Part shown: one piece after another, positions 9,142-18,361 of the stretch
Position numbering within the stretch: the stretch's first letter is position 1
Layout of the letters: the number at the start of each line of letters is the position of its first letter
DNA from: Lachnospiraceae bacterium UBA1766
GTDB taxonomy: Bacteria; Bacillota; Clostridia; Lachnospirales; Lachnospiraceae
DNA length: 43,782 nucleotides
Assembly (NCBI GenBank): GCA_002314715.1
Contig: DCGY01000003.1
Location: 1 to 43,782, forward strand
Direction of reading: 5' to 3'
Program-made: the position numbers and the translations under genes
Notes under the pieces: generated by a model
The model's database searches: none
Seen by the model: the letters and a program-made list of their open reading frames with translations, nothing else
Told to the model about the DNA's origin: nothing

Positions 9142-9921
9142 ATGAAATTTGATATGCATTGCCATACTGCGGAGGGGTCTCCCGACAGTCAGATTGCGAT
9201 AAAAGAATATGTGCGTCTGCTAAAACGACGGGGCTTTCAGGGAATGCTGATCACTGACCATAATTCCTACAAGGGATATGAAGCTTATCGCAAGCAATCC
9301 GCAGATCCGATTTTTCAGGACTTTACGATTTTAAAGGGGATCGAATACGACACCTTGAATGCCGGTCATTTCCTGATTGTGCTTCCCCACTACTGCAATA
9401 CGGGACTTTTTGCAATTCGGGGACTGCCTTTGCATTTACTGCTTCCTTTGGTCCATCACTTCGGCGGAATTATCGGTCCGGCGCATCCTTTTGGGGAAAA
9501 ATTTCTAAGCTTTGGAAGAAGCCGGGTATTTCGACAGCATCGATATATGGTCGCTCAATTTGATTTCCTGGAAGGCTTTAATCCCTGTGAATCCAAAGAG
9601 GCCAACAATCAGGCCATCGACCTGGCCAGAGAGTATCACCTGACCCGCTTTGGAGGCAGCGATTCCCACAAGCCTGACAATGTAGGTCTGGCCTATACGG
9701 AATTCCATACCTCCATCCAAACTGAGGACGATCTGATTCGCTATGTAAAAGAAAAGAATCCCACAACTGTAGGCGGCCGGTTTTACCATAACACCGTAAA
9801 AGCACAATTGGGAAAATGGAATGATTTATTGGTTTACGCCTACTTCGCCTACAACAAGGCCATGGCTTTCCTTCGCTCCCCAAAGCTTTTCAAGGCCTTC
9901 CGCAAAATTGGAAAATCTTGA
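9142..9921 (+). CDS. PHP-domain metal-dependent phosphoesterase
   Basis: A 259-residue protein of the PHP (polymerase and histidinol phosphatase) superfamily. The metal-binding motifs are all present: DMHCHTAEGS at the N-terminus, LITDHNSYKG, KGIEYDT, GPAHPFG and GGSDSHKPDNVG. These enzymes hydrolyse phosphoesters with a di- or trinuclear metal centre; relatives act on nucleotides, oligonucleotides or small phosphates, and the substrate here is unknown. The reading frame is open upstream to 9067, but the ATG at 9142 has a GGAG site seven bases before it and the longer version would begin on the -35 box. The -35 of the following TIR gene overlaps its stop codon. Confidence 0.85.
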   Translation: MKFDMHCHTAEGSPDSQIAIKEYVRLLKRRGFQGMLITDHNSYKGYEAYRKQSADPIFQDFTILKGIEYDTLNAGHFLIVLPHYCNTGLFAIRGLPLHLLLPLVHHFGGIIGPAHPFGEKFLSFGRSRVFRQHRYMVAQFDFLEGFNPCESKEANNQAIDLAREYHLTRFGGSDSHKPDNVGLAYTEFHTSIQTEDDLIRYVKEKNPTTVGGRFYHNTVKAQLGKWNDLLVYAYFAYNKAMAFLRSPKLFKAFRKIGKS

Positions 9922-9947
9922 TAAAACAAGCAAATTTGTTGTATAAT
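9918..9947 (+). promoter_or_regulatory. Promoter of the TIR-Sel1 gene
   Basis: TTGATA (9918-9923), 18-base spacer, perfect TATAAT (9942-9947). The -35 overlaps the stop codon of the PHP gene. It gives the TIR gene its own strong-looking promoter, with a leader of about 30-35 bases and a CAGGAG ribosome binding site. Confidence 0.65.
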
Positions 9948-9986
9948 GAAATATAACTTATATATACGATTTCAGGAGTACAAAAG

Positions 9987-12614
9987 ATGAAGATTTATGA
10001 TTCGGATAAGCCATATATATTTATCAGCTATTCTCACAGGGATTCCGCCAAAGTATTGGAAATTATGAAACGATTGAAGGAACAGGGATTTAACTGTTGG
10101 TATGATGATGGTATCGATCCCGGAACGGAATGGGACGAAAACATTGCCAAGCATATTATCGGATGTACCTATTTTATTTCCTTTATTTCCAACAATTATA
10201 TTGCTTCCCATAATTGCAAAGATGAATTGAATTATGCCAGAGATTTAAACAAGGAGCGTCTCCTGGTTTATCTGGAGGATGTGGAACTTCCTCATGGAAT
10301 GGCCATGCGTATGAATCGAATTCAGGCAATTTTTTGGAACAAGTATACCAACGAGGAAGACGCCTACCGTAAACTGTTTCATGCGGAGGGAATTGATAAA
10401 ACCTTAATCGCAAAGGTTCCGGAAGCTCCGGCGATAAACACCGCTTCCCAACCTTCCGCTACACCTTCCCCAAAAGAAACGGCTCCGGCAGCATCCGCTC
10501 CCGCGACACCCAAATCGACACCGCAGGCTTCCACAAATTCATCGACTGTTTCCAAAAAACAATTAAAAAAATGGATTCCGATTGCAGCCGCCTCTTTCGT
10601 TGCAGTGGTGGGCATCATTATTGCCTGTTGTTTTTTCCTGAAGAAACAAAGTCCGGTAGCCCAGGGAATTGAATATTTATACGGCAATGAAAAAGTAGCT
10701 TACGATCCGGTAAAAGCTTTGGAGATTTTTGAAGCCGAAGCCGACAAAGGAAATAAGGATGCGGCCTATCTGGCCGCCTACACAATGCTTTTTGAACTAT
10801 CCTATAGTTCTTACCAGGATAACGAAAAGACATTGGCGTATTTGGAGCTTTGCAAGGATGAGAATCCTTATGCCTTGGATTTAATAGCCAAAATGTATGC
10901 AACTGCCAACGGTGTTTCCCGTGACAAGGAAAAAGCAGATGCCTTGTGGCAGGAAGCAAGGGAAAATACCGATGACAGTGTCTTAAAAACCGAGGAACTG
11001 ATTTATCATGTGCAAACCGCTACCGTTCTGGGCTATATGTATATGGAAGGATCCGGCAGAGAAGCAGATGAAGGACTGGCCAGAAGCTGGTTGGATTATG
11101 CCTGTGATCACGGCAGTGTTTGTGCATTACAAATCGCCGGTGATTTATACTCCCGAAGCACTTCCTCCGCAGACAAAAATTATCCCCGGGCATTGGAATT
11201 GTTGCAGAAGGCAATCGACAAGGGACGTCTTCAGGCCTATAACACCATGGGTGTCATTTACTATAACGGGGATTCGGAGAATGGTATCGAAAAGGACTAC
11301 GATGCAGCTGTCAAATACTTCAATATGGCAATCGAATCCGGTTCCGCTGTGGCAATGTATAATTTGGCCAATTGTTATAAAAACGGAAAAGGTTACCAGC
11401 AAAACACGAAGAAGGCTCTGGAATGGTATGAAAAAGCCGGAGACAACGGTTATGCCAAAGGATATTATTATTTGGGAAAGCTTTACTACGACGGTTCCGA
11501 AGATCTGGACATAGACTATTCCAAAGCAGAGGAGTTTCTACAAAAGTCCCTGGATTGTGGGGGTAACGGAGCTTTTGAGCTTGGATATATTTATGACCAT
11601 GGCAGCGATAGCCTTGTAAGAGATAGTGCAAAAGCCATTTCCTATTATGAAATATCTGCTCAAGTCGGCTCCAGCGCAGCTATGTATAATTTAAGTATTC
11701 TTTATTATGAAGGTCGTGACGATCAGGAAAAAGATTATGCGAAGGCCTTGGATTGGATGTTAAAAGCTGCTGAAGCCGGGTATGATTCGGCTTACTATTA
11801 CTTGGGAAAGTACTATTATTCAGGACTTACCGATTATATGGATCCGAACTACTTAAATGCAGCCGATTATTATCTTACATACTTAAAAACCGATGATGAT
11901 AATTTAATCCTCATGGGAAATGCCTATGCGAATTTGGGTGTTATGCTGTATCGGGGAGATATTGATATTTTCACCGAAGATGGTTCTATCTATATACCGG
12001 AAACGCCGAATCGAGAACTGGCTTATCAATATCATGAGCTTGCCGCAAAGCAGGGAAACAAACTCGGTATTTTGTATATGGTTTATTATAACCTATATGG
12101 TGTGGGCACCGATAAAAATCTGGAAAATGCTAAAATCTGGCTGGACAAAGCCGATGCCGTAACGAATTATACTGACGCCCAGAAGAATAATCTGGAAACC
12201 TATCATTTCAAGTACGATACGGAATTTATGACCACTCAGGAATTAGTGGACAAGTGGCGAGAGCTTCATGATGCCCAGGATTACACCAATGCCCGGAAAT
12301 ATTTGGATTTGGCTGCAGATCGTGGCGACAATGATTGGGCCATCTATGCTTGCGGCTGGTACTACTGTTTCGGAAACCAATATGAACACGATTACGAGAA
12401 AGGCTTGAAATATCTCTCCAAGAACAACACAACCTATTTCAAAAGTGCCGAGACAACCGGTGATTTTTATGCAGAACCAGCAAATACGAAATACTATAAT
12501 TCGGATAAGGCTATGGAATGGTATGAAAAAGCTATTTCCTTAGGCGCTGACGAAGAAAAAATAAACGCAAAGATTGAAAAGCTCCAAAAAAATGTAGCAT
12601 CCACACAACAATAA
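9987..12614 (+). CDS. TIR-domain membrane protein with Sel1 repeats
   Basis: An 875-residue protein with three parts. Residues 1-140 are a TIR domain: PYIFISYSHRDS forms the first strand and BB-like loop, NCWYDDGIDPGTEWDENI follows, and CKDELNYA carries Glu80, in the place of the catalytic glutamate of NAD-cleaving TIR domains. Residues about 145-195 are a Pro/Ala/Ser/Thr-rich linker. A single membrane helix spans about 196-218. The rest (about 225-850) is a long array of Sel1/TPR-like repeats (for example KALEWYEKAGDNGYAKGYYY and AMYNLANCYKNGKG), perhaps ten or more. Topology would put TIR inside and the repeats outside, though the positive charges flank both sides of the helix. It has its own promoter and a strong terminator. 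Role in defence or signalling is inference. Confidence 0.88.
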   Translation: MKIYDSDKPYIFISYSHRDSAKVLEIMKRLKEQGFNCWYDDGIDPGTEWDENIAKHIIGCTYFISFISNNYIASHNCKDELNYARDLNKERLLVYLEDVELPHGMAMRMNRIQAIFWNKYTNEEDAYRKLFHAEGIDKTLIAKVPEAPAINTASQPSATPSPKETAPAASAPATPKSTPQASTNSSTVSKKQLKKWIPIAAASFVAVVGIIIACCFFLKKQSPVAQGIEYLYGNEKVAYDPVKALEIFEAEADKGNKDAAYLAAYTMLFELSYSSYQDNEKTLAYLELCKDENPYALDLIAKMYATANGVSRDKEKADALWQEARENTDDSVLKTEELIYHVQTATVLGYMYMEGSGREADEGLARSWLDYACDHGSVCALQIAGDLYSRSTSSADKNYPRALELLQKAIDKGRLQAYNTMGVIYYNGDSENGIEKDYDAAVKYFNMAIESGSAVAMYNLANCYKNGKGYQQNTKKALEWYEKAGDNGYAKGYYYLGKLYYDGSEDLDIDYSKAEEFLQKSLDCGGNGAFELGYIYDHGSDSLVRDSAKAISYYEISAQVGSSAAMYNLSILYYEGRDDQEKDYAKALDWMLKAAEAGYDSAYYYLGKYYYSGLTDYMDPNYLNAADYYLTYLKTDDDNLILMGNAYANLGVMLYRGDIDIFTEDGSIYIPETPNRELAYQYHELAAKQGNKLGILYMVYYNLYGVGTDKNLENAKIWLDKADAVTNYTDAQKNNLETYHFKYDTEFMTTQELVDKWRELHDAQDYTNARKYLDLAADRGDNDWAIYACGWYYCFGNQYEHDYEKGLKYLSKNNTTYFKSAETTGDFYAEPANTKYYNSDKAMEWYEKAISLGADEEKINAKIEKLQKNVASTQQ

Positions 12615-12619
12615 AACAA

Positions 12620-12658
12620 AAGTCCTTCCCGTTCACATTTGGGAAGGACTTCTTTTTT
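12620..12658. terminator. Bidirectional terminator between TIR and hybrid kinase genes
   Basis: A perfect 11-bp stem (12620-12630 with 12641-12651, AAGTCCTTCCC) closes a 10-base loop and is followed by a T-run on the plus strand; A-rich bases on the other side let it serve the convergent kinase gene as well. Confidence 0.85.
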
Positions 12659-12659
12659 C

Positions 12660-14426
12660 TTATTCTGCTTGTTCCGAAAGAATTTCGGTTAATAGTTCCA
12701 GCATCTTGGGTACGTCAATGGGTTTTGCCAAATGTCCGTTCATTCCGTTGGCAAAGGCTAATTTCCGGTCTTCCTCAAAGGCATTGGCGGTCATTGCAAT
12801 AATGGGAATACGGGACTTTTCAGCAGGCAGCTTTCGAATCGCACTAGTGGCCTTATAGCCGTCCATATTAGGCATCTGAATATCCATCAAAATCAAATCA
12901 TAATACCCTGCCTCATGCTTATCCATCCGATCCACACAGATAATGCCGTCCTCTGCCCGATCGACCTCAAAGCCCTCGTCTTCCAAAATTGCAATTGCAA
13001 TTTCCGCGTTCAGCTCATTATCCTCTGCCAGCAATATACGCTTGCCCTTGAAATCAAAAGCTTCTTTTCCCGAATCTTCCGGGATGGTTTTTTTCACCTC
13101 GGACTCCAAAACTACCTTGTGCTTTGTCTGAACGATAAAGGTTGTACCCACACCTAACTGACTTTCCACCTCAATGGTACCACCCATCAATTCCACCAGT
13201 TTCCGTACAATAGGCATTCCCAATCCGGTGCCTATCACCTTACTCTCGGTCGTATTTCGTTCTCTGGTAAAATCGTCAAAAATTTGAGGCAAATATTCCT
13301 TACTCATTCCAATGCCCGTATCGGAAACGATGGTCTTTATCCATACGTATCCTTCCCGACTATCCGGGTATTCTTCCGCGGTAAGGGTAATTGTCCCACC
13401 CTCCGGCGTGTATTTTACCGCATTACTCACTAAATTCAAAAATATCTCGCTGAGCTTCAGCCGATCGGCCATAATATAACGCGTCTTTATTTGATCCTTG
13501 CGAATCAGCGTCAGATTCTTTTCCCGGAGTTTCGGCTCAAAGGACGAAAGAATCGTGTCAAAAAACTGAGTGGTTTCCGTCACAGACTCATCCAAAACCG
13601 TCTTACCGCTTTCTATTCGGGAAAGCTCCAGTACATTATTTATCAAAGTTAACAGGAATTCGCTGGAACTTTTTATCTTTCGAACACAGTCCTGTTCTTT
13701 CTCCGGATTTCCTATGTTCTTTTCCAGCATTTCCGTAAATCCGATAATGGCATTCATGGGAGTTCGAATGTCATGAGACATATTGTTCAGGAAGGTGGTT
13801 TTGGCCCGATTTACCCTCTCTTCTTCGTCCAGTGCCACTTCTGCCTCCTGGGTATCAAAACGCATATTCAGGGAAATTACAGACACCAGTAATCCACAAA
13901 CATAGGATACAAATGTGCTGTAAGCATCGATTTCAAACATGCCGGGAGTCTTATAGAGATAGGCCATAACTAAAAAACAGATAAAACCAATGGTGGTAAT
14001 AATTAACTGCGGAGCAAAGGGAATATAGTACAAAAATGGTGCCGCCACCAAAATCTTTGACATAAAAACATCCGGCTTATCCGGAAAAGGAAAAACGTCT
14101 ATCCCGATACAATACATCATAACACAAATTTGTAAAAGTGCCGGCATTACAAGTAACGCAAACCGCTTATAGCCCTTTTTGATACACCAACGCACCAGGG
14201 GCCAAAACAGAATAATCAAGGTGGCCGGTGCCCAGAAAATAGGATTCCAATTCACATATCCCAGGCAGAAAATCGAGTACAATTCAAATGCCAAAAACAA
14301 GATAATGGTAGTGATACTGGAGTATTTGGTCATTTCATAACTTCGATAGAGCAGTTTATCCTGTTTCGTCTGAAAATAGTGTTTCTGGTCCGCTATTTTC
14401 TTTCGCAATCTCTCAAAAAGTTTCAT
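12660..14426 (-). CDS. Membrane hybrid histidine kinase/response regulator
   Basis: A 588-residue hybrid sensor kinase. Residues about 35-190 hold several hydrophobic membrane segments (about five or six) with little extracellular loop. Then comes the HisKA dimerisation domain with the phosphorylated His218 in MSHDIRTPMNA, a HATPase domain (N box NLVSNAVKYTPEGG, DTGIGMS, GTGLGMPIV), and a C-terminal receiver domain with acceptor Asp515 in LILMDIQMPNMDG. No HPt or output domain is present, so the phosphate must pass to a separate partner. An in-frame start 63 bases further upstream exists, but the ATG at 14426 has an AGGAG site and lies just downstream of a strong promoter that would otherwise be inside the coding region. 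No cognate output regulator lies beside it. Confidence 0.92.
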   Translation of the reverse strand: MKLFERLRKKIADQKHYFQTKQDKLLYRSYEMTKYSSITTIILFLAFELYSIFCLGYVNWNPIFWAPATLIILFWPLVRWCIKKGYKRFALLVMPALLQICVMMYCIGIDVFPFPDKPDVFMSKILVAAPFLYYIPFAPQLIITTIGFICFLVMAYLYKTPGMFEIDAYSTFVSYVCGLLVSVISLNMRFDTQEAEVALDEEERVNRAKTTFLNNMSHDIRTPMNAIIGFTEMLEKNIGNPEKEQDCVRKIKSSSEFLLTLINNVLELSRIESGKTVLDESVTETTQFFDTILSSFEPKLREKNLTLIRKDQIKTRYIMADRLKLSEIFLNLVSNAVKYTPEGGTITLTAEEYPDSREGYVWIKTIVSDTGIGMSKEYLPQIFDDFTRERNTTESKVIGTGLGMPIVRKLVELMGGTIEVESQLGVGTTFIVQTKHKVVLESEVKKTIPEDSGKEAFDFKGKRILLAEDNELNAEIAIAILEDEGFEVDRAEDGIICVDRMDKHEAGYYDLILMDIQMPNMDGYKATSAIRKLPAEKSRIPIIAMTANAFEEDRKLAFANGMNGHLAKPIDVPKMLELLTEILSEQAE

Positions 14427-14460
14427 ACGGCTCTCCTTTCCGCTTATTCCACAAGTTTTT

Positions 14461-14489
14461 ATTATACACAAGTTCCGTGCATTTGACAA
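14461..14489 (-). promoter_or_regulatory. Promoter of the hybrid kinase gene
   Basis: Minus strand TTGTCA (complement of 14484-14489), 17 bases, TATAAT (complement of 14461-14466), about 35 bases before the chosen ATG. Confidence 0.65.
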
Positions 14490-14501
14490 TTTTTTCGCAA
14501 C

Positions 14502-14527
14502 AAAAAAACGCCCAAGTTCAGGCGTTT
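14502..14527 (-). terminator. Terminator of the small membrane protein gene
   Basis: Stem AAACGCC/GGCGTTT (14506-14512 with 14521-14527), 8-base loop, followed on the minus strand by a run of seven T. Confidence 0.8.
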
Positions 14528-14541
14528 CTCCATTGAAGCCA

Positions 14542-14757
14542 TTACATTTTTCCGGTTACATTCATATTTCTGTTCTGCGCAACCACATTTCTGACCGCGA
14601 CCTGCTCATCCATACTTTCTTCCATGGTTTTGCTCTTTCCATGTCCTTCATCCACCTGAGCAAAGTAGGCCATATCCTCTCCGTACTCCCTGCCGATTTT
14701 CTTCGCAATTCGAACAGCCAAATATCCCACCAAAATTACTATCAACCATCCCAGCAT
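14542..14757 (-). CDS. Small single-pass membrane protein
   Basis: A 71-residue protein with one N-terminal hydrophobic helix (MLGWLIVILVGYLAVRIA, residues 1-18) followed by a basic patch (KKIGRE) and an acidic, polar tail of about 45 residues. The basic patch after the helix suggests that the tail is cytoplasmic. The start is backed by an AAGGGGGG ribosome binding site and the gene is followed by a clear terminator, so it is a stand-alone small gene and not a chance ORF. I do not recognise the family. It lies between the S41 protease and the hybrid kinase genes but is separated from both by terminators. Confidence 0.65.
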   Translation of the reverse strand: MLGWLIVILVGYLAVRIAKKIGREYGEDMAYFAQVDEGHGKSKTMEESMDEQVAVRNVVAQNRNMNVTGKM

Positions 14758-14812
14758 ACGAATACCCCCCTTTCATAAGAATATTCTAACACAAGACGTA
14801 AACAGAATACAG

Positions 14813-14850
14813 AAAAAATACTGCACGAAAGAACCCTCTATCGTGCAGTA
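14813..14850 (-). terminator. Terminator of the ftsEX-M23-S41 operon
   Basis: A perfect 10-bp stem (14819-14828 with 14841-14850, TACTGCACGA) and, on the minus strand, a run of six T (complement of 14813-14818). It lies just past the S41 protease stop. Confidence 0.85.
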
Positions 14851-14856
14851 CCCTTG

Positions 14857-16164
14857 TTATTGTTGCATCATTTCCAAAAGCACTTCTTTGGCTTTATCCA
14901 ACTGGTTATCAATTTCTCCGTTGGAGCCGTAATAGGTCTCCCCGTCAAACTTCACTTCGATATCCGGTTCAATACCGATTCCGTGAATATTCCGTCCATT
15001 TGGTGTATAATAAGCACTTATGGTAATCTTTACGGCAGAGCCGTCCTTCAAAGATTTCAGTGCCTGTACAATTCCCTTACCATAGGTAGTGGTACCAATC
15101 AGTGTTCCTTTTTGATAGTCCTGAATCGCACCTGCCAAAATCTCGGCAGCGGAAGCGGAATTCATATCCACCAAAACCGTCATGGGAATCATCAGCTCGT
15201 TTTTACCGGAGCTTTCGTACACTTCCCGCTTTCCGTCTTTATCCTCTGTATATACGATGGTTCCCTTGGGAAGTAACATATCCCCGATATTTACCACCAC
15301 ATCCAGATTTCCGCCCGGATTTGCGCGAAGGTCCAATATTAATCCCTTCATGTTCTGACTCTTTAAATCCGCCAGGGCATCCGCAAACTGCTCATCCGTC
15401 ACATCATCAAATTCCGCAATGGAAATATATCCTATCTGATCATCCAGCATCTTTCCGGTAACAGTAGGGCTTTCTACCTTGCGACGAACCACATCCACAT
15501 CAAAGGTTTCCTCTCCTCGAAGAATGGTAAGCTTTACAGTGGTACCTTCATCCCCTTTGATCCGTGCTACCGCCTCTGTCAGGCTGAGTCCGGAAATAGA
15601 CTCTCCGTCAATACAGGTAATCATATCCTGGGCATGCAGGCCTACCTCTTCTGCAGGGGTACCTTTGATAACGCTGGCCACCACGGGAAGTCCGGTCTTT
15701 TCATCTGCGCTCAGATATGCGCCGATTCCGTAATATACGCCGGAGGTTCTGCTGACTAAATCCATGAATTCCTCCTCTGTATAATATACAGAATAGGGAT
15801 CCTCCAGGGAGTCCAAAACCGCCTTATAGATTTTCTCCCGAATCTCCTCGTCCGAAACCTCTCCCAGATAAAACATTTTATCAATCATCTGCTCGATGGT
15901 ATACATTTTCTGAATAAAGGTTTTATCGATAATACTGTCTTCTTTTAATTCAATTGTATTTGTTGTACCGGTTCCACTTTTCTGACTGCTCCGGCTGTTA
16001 TACATCACCAAAGTAAAGATACTGCCGGTGACCAGGCTGGCCATAATGACACCAATCAAAAAGCCAATCATCAGCGAGAGAATATTTCTGTCCTTTCCTC
16101 CTGATGCGGGCGCCTGCTTGGGCGTCAGGGAATCCAAGTCAAAATACTGATTATTATTATCCAT
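14857..16164 (-). CDS. S41 carboxyl-terminal processing protease (CtpA type)
   Basis: A 435-residue membrane-anchored protease. A short cytoplasmic start is followed by one membrane helix (about residues 28-52), an N-terminal helical region, a PDZ domain (TPAEEVGLHAQDMITCIDG) and the S41 catalytic core. The catalytic pair is complete: Ser338 in NSASAAE and Lys363 in TYGKG, with the 25-residue spacing typical of tail-specific proteases. It should act outside the membrane, trimming C-termini of envelope proteins. It is the last gene of the ftsE-ftsX-M23 series, 33 bases after the M23 gene, an arrangement that suggests it processes the wall hydrolase or its partners. That functional link is inference. 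Confidence 0.93.
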   Translation of the reverse strand: MDNNNQYFDLDSLTPKQAPASGGKDRNILSLMIGFLIGVIMASLVTGSIFTLVMYNSRSSQKSGTGTTNTIELKEDSIIDKTFIQKMYTIEQMIDKMFYLGEVSDEEIREKIYKAVLDSLEDPYSVYYTEEEFMDLVSRTSGVYYGIGAYLSADEKTGLPVVASVIKGTPAEEVGLHAQDMITCIDGESISGLSLTEAVARIKGDEGTTVKLTILRGEETFDVDVVRRKVESPTVTGKMLDDQIGYISIAEFDDVTDEQFADALADLKSQNMKGLILDLRANPGGNLDVVVNIGDMLLPKGTIVYTEDKDGKREVYESSGKNELMIPMTVLVDMNSASAAEILAGAIQDYQKGTLIGTTTYGKGIVQALKSLKDGSAVKITISAYYTPNGRNIHGIGIEPDIEVKFDGETYYGSNGEIDNQLDKAKEVLLEMMQQ

Positions 16165-16197
16165 TCCTGCTCATTTCTGTGCAAAGCATTTTTCACA

Positions 16198-17421
16198 CTA
16201 TTGTTTCAAATAATCCCAGGGACTTACATATACACCATTCAAACGTACACCGAAGTGCAAATGGTAACCGGTAGAGCTTCCTGTTGTTCCCACTTCTGCA
16301 ATCTTCTGACCCTTTACCACCGTTTCCCCCTCCTTAACGCACAGCTTGGAGGCATGCATATAAATCGTGTACAAATTGTCACCATGGTCAATCATGACAT
16401 AATTACCCATGGAATAATGGTAGGTTGCCGCAACGACCTTTCCATTATACGCCGCATAAATATCCGTTCCCTTGGCTGCGGCAAAGTCCACGCCGTAATG
16501 CATCTTATTCACCTTCAGAATCGGATGGAAACGATTGCCGAAATTACTGCTGATACGAGTATAAGTTGCCAAAGGCTGGCAGAACATACCACCGTCATAG
16601 CGAAGTTTTTGCGCTTCCAAAAGCTTCTTTTTTTCTTCCTCAATCGCCTTTTCCAATTGTTTGATTACCTCGTCGGTAGCGGCAATTTCATCCTCATATT
16701 CCTTGATTGCCTGCTCCTGGGCCCGAATATCGGTTTCGTAGGTCTTCACATCGGTTTCTTTTTCCAGAATCAGTTCTTCCAGGTTCTGTTTTTCATACTC
16801 TACCGCGCCCTTGGCTTCATCCAGGTAATCCTTCTGAAGCTCCAGCTCCGTCTCACAAAGTTCCACATATTCACGGTTTTCAATCAACTGATGCCACTGG
16901 CCCTGGTCATAATCGGCTACCTGTTCCATATAGGAAGCCTTGTTTAACATATCACTCAGTCCTACGGAGGCATACAACAATTCCGCAATATAGCTGTCTT
17001 TCTGCTCATACATAACCTTGATATGGGTCAGTACCGCATCCAGCTGCTCCGCTTCCTTGTCCTTGGCTACCTCCAGGGCCTGCTGATTCACTTCAATTTC
17101 TCCTTCTTTTTTTGCAATCTGAGAAATCAGTTCATCAATGTGGTCTTCCATTTCGGTAACCTTTTCATCCAGCGCCTGAATGTATTCTTTTAAGTCAGCC
17201 TTTTTTTGTTCCAGCTCCTTTTTGATCGCCTTTACATCACTGACTACATTCTTAAGTTCTTTCTTTTCTTTTTCTGCCTGGCTGATCTGCTCTTCTTTTT
17301 TCTTAATGCTGTCATTTGTCAAACTGCTGCTAGCAGCCTGTGACACCAAATTGCCCACAGAGCTTGTCAGCAACAATCCCACCATTGCACCAAGCAAAAT
17401 TTTCTTACCCATTTTAAACAT
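16198..17421 (-). CDS. Secreted coiled-coil M23 peptidoglycan hydrolase
   Basis: A 407-residue protein with a signal peptide (KKILLGAMVGLLLTSSVG), a long charged coiled coil (about residues 35-270, rich in Glu, Lys and Gln) and a C-terminal M23/LytM domain. The zinc ligands are present: His308 and Asp312 in MHYGVDFA and the HLH at 387-389, so unlike EnvC it looks catalytically competent. The layout matches hydrolases controlled by FtsEX in Gram-positives (PcsB/CwlO-like role), where the coiled coil contacts FtsX. The start overlaps the end of ftsX by eight bases and has a GAGGAAG site, so the two are translationally coupled. It probably cuts peptide cross-links during division or elongation. 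Confidence 0.92.
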   Translation of the reverse strand: MFKMGKKILLGAMVGLLLTSSVGNLVSQAASSSLTNDSIKKKEEQISQAEKEKKELKNVVSDVKAIKKELEQKKADLKEYIQALDEKVTEMEDHIDELISQIAKKEGEIEVNQQALEVAKDKEAEQLDAVLTHIKVMYEQKDSYIAELLYASVGLSDMLNKASYMEQVADYDQGQWHQLIENREYVELCETELELQKDYLDEAKGAVEYEKQNLEELILEKETDVKTYETDIRAQEQAIKEYEDEIAATDEVIKQLEKAIEEEKKKLLEAQKLRYDGGMFCQPLATYTRISSNFGNRFHPILKVNKMHYGVDFAAAKGTDIYAAYNGKVVAATYHYSMGNYVMIDHGDNLYTIYMHASKLCVKEGETVVKGQKIAEVGTTGSSTGYHLHFGVRLNGVYVSPWDYLKQ

Positions 17422-18361
17422 GTAAATGCTTCCTCACTGTTGTAAAACTACCCAGGAAACCGATTCCCACACCAAGAATCAGGGAAATCGGAAGTAAATA
17501 ATGGAACACTTCCTCCACAGGAAGGAAATTCAGGAAATTACTGAGTACGGTAAACTTCTCCGTCAAAAATTCCATGGCGTAAAGATAAAGCTTGTAAATC
17601 ACCGCCAAAGGAATTGCCGCACCGATCAGTCCGATGATAATACCTTCCAGCACAAAGGGAGAACGAACGAAGAAATCCGTCGCTCCGATGTACTTCATAA
17701 TATTGATTTCTTCCTTGCGTACGGAAATACCAATGGTAACCGTATTGCTGATTAAGAAGACACTGACTGCCAAAAGTACAACAATGATACCAATGGAAAT
17801 ATAGGCAATCAAAAGGTTCACGCCGGAAAGAGTGCTGGCGGTCACTTCGGAATAATTAATCTTACGAACCTCCGGAATGGATTCCAGCCAGTGCACCAAA
17901 GTGCCCTGCATGCTGACATCACTTAGAAATACTTCATAGCTGTTCATTCCCTTTAAGGGGTTCTCCAAATATCCAAGGTCATAATCCTCCCCCAGATAGT
18001 TGGGACCGAAGGTTGCCCAGGCTTCATCATCGGAAATAAACTTCACTTCCGATACTTCCGATCTGGCAGCAATCATCTTGCCGATTTCTTCAATTCTCTG
18101 AGAGGAAGGCACCTCCCCTTCCACATGCTCATGGCCCTGCTTTTCGCACAAATCATTGTCATCATGAAAGAATACGGCAATAGAAACACCCTCCTCCGCC
18201 GTCTTTACGATGTGGGAAAAGTTCGCTACAATCGCAAAAAACAAGCCGAACAAAAACAGACAGGCTGCAATGGTAGCAACAGAAGCCAGGGAGAACCACT
18301 TATTTCTCCAAATATTTTTAAAGCCCTGTCGAAACGTATAAAACAAGGTACTAATCTTCAT
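17414..18361 (-). CDS. ftsX: Cell division ABC permease FtsX
   Basis: A 315-residue FtsX. It has a cytoplasmic start (FRQGFKNIWRNKWFSLASVA), a first membrane helix, a large outer loop of about 120 residues between helices 1 and 2 that should contact the wall hydrolase, and three more helices including the conserved VSVFLISNTVTIGISVRKEE and IMKYIGATDFFVRSPF. The ATG at 18361 is chosen because it lies behind a GGAAGGTGG site within the end of ftsE; the coding sequences overlap by 11 bases. Together with FtsE it forms the ATP-driven complex that switches on the hydrolase encoded next. Confidence 0.94.
   Translation of the reverse strand: MKISTLFYTFRQGFKNIWRNKWFSLASVATIAACLFLFGLFFAIVANFSHIVKTAEEGVSIAVFFHDDNDLCEKQGHEHVEGEVPSSQRIEEIGKMIAARSEVSEVKFISDDEAWATFGPNYLGEDYDLGYLENPLKGMNSYEVFLSDVSMQGTLVHWLESIPEVRKINYSEVTASTLSGVNLLIAYISIGIIVVLLAVSVFLISNTVTIGISVRKEEINIMKYIGATDFFVRSPFVLEGIIIGLIGAAIPLAVIYKLYLYAMEFLTEKFTVLSNFLNFLPVEEVFHYLLPISLILGVGIGFLGSFTTVRKHLHV

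Noticed and set aside
10183..11631. Several minus-strand frames of 60-110 codons opposite the TIR-Sel1 gene
   Set aside because: Arise from the repeat-rich coding strand; low-complexity Cys/His/Arg composition and no start signals.
9987..14426. TIR-Sel1 protein and hybrid kinase as one defence operon
   Set aside because: The genes are convergent with a strong terminator between them, so they are not co-transcribed.
16201..16947. A 248-codon plus-strand frame opposite the M23 gene
   Set aside because: Long only because the coiled-coil coding strand lacks certain codons; no ribosome binding site, and the M23 gene is certain.
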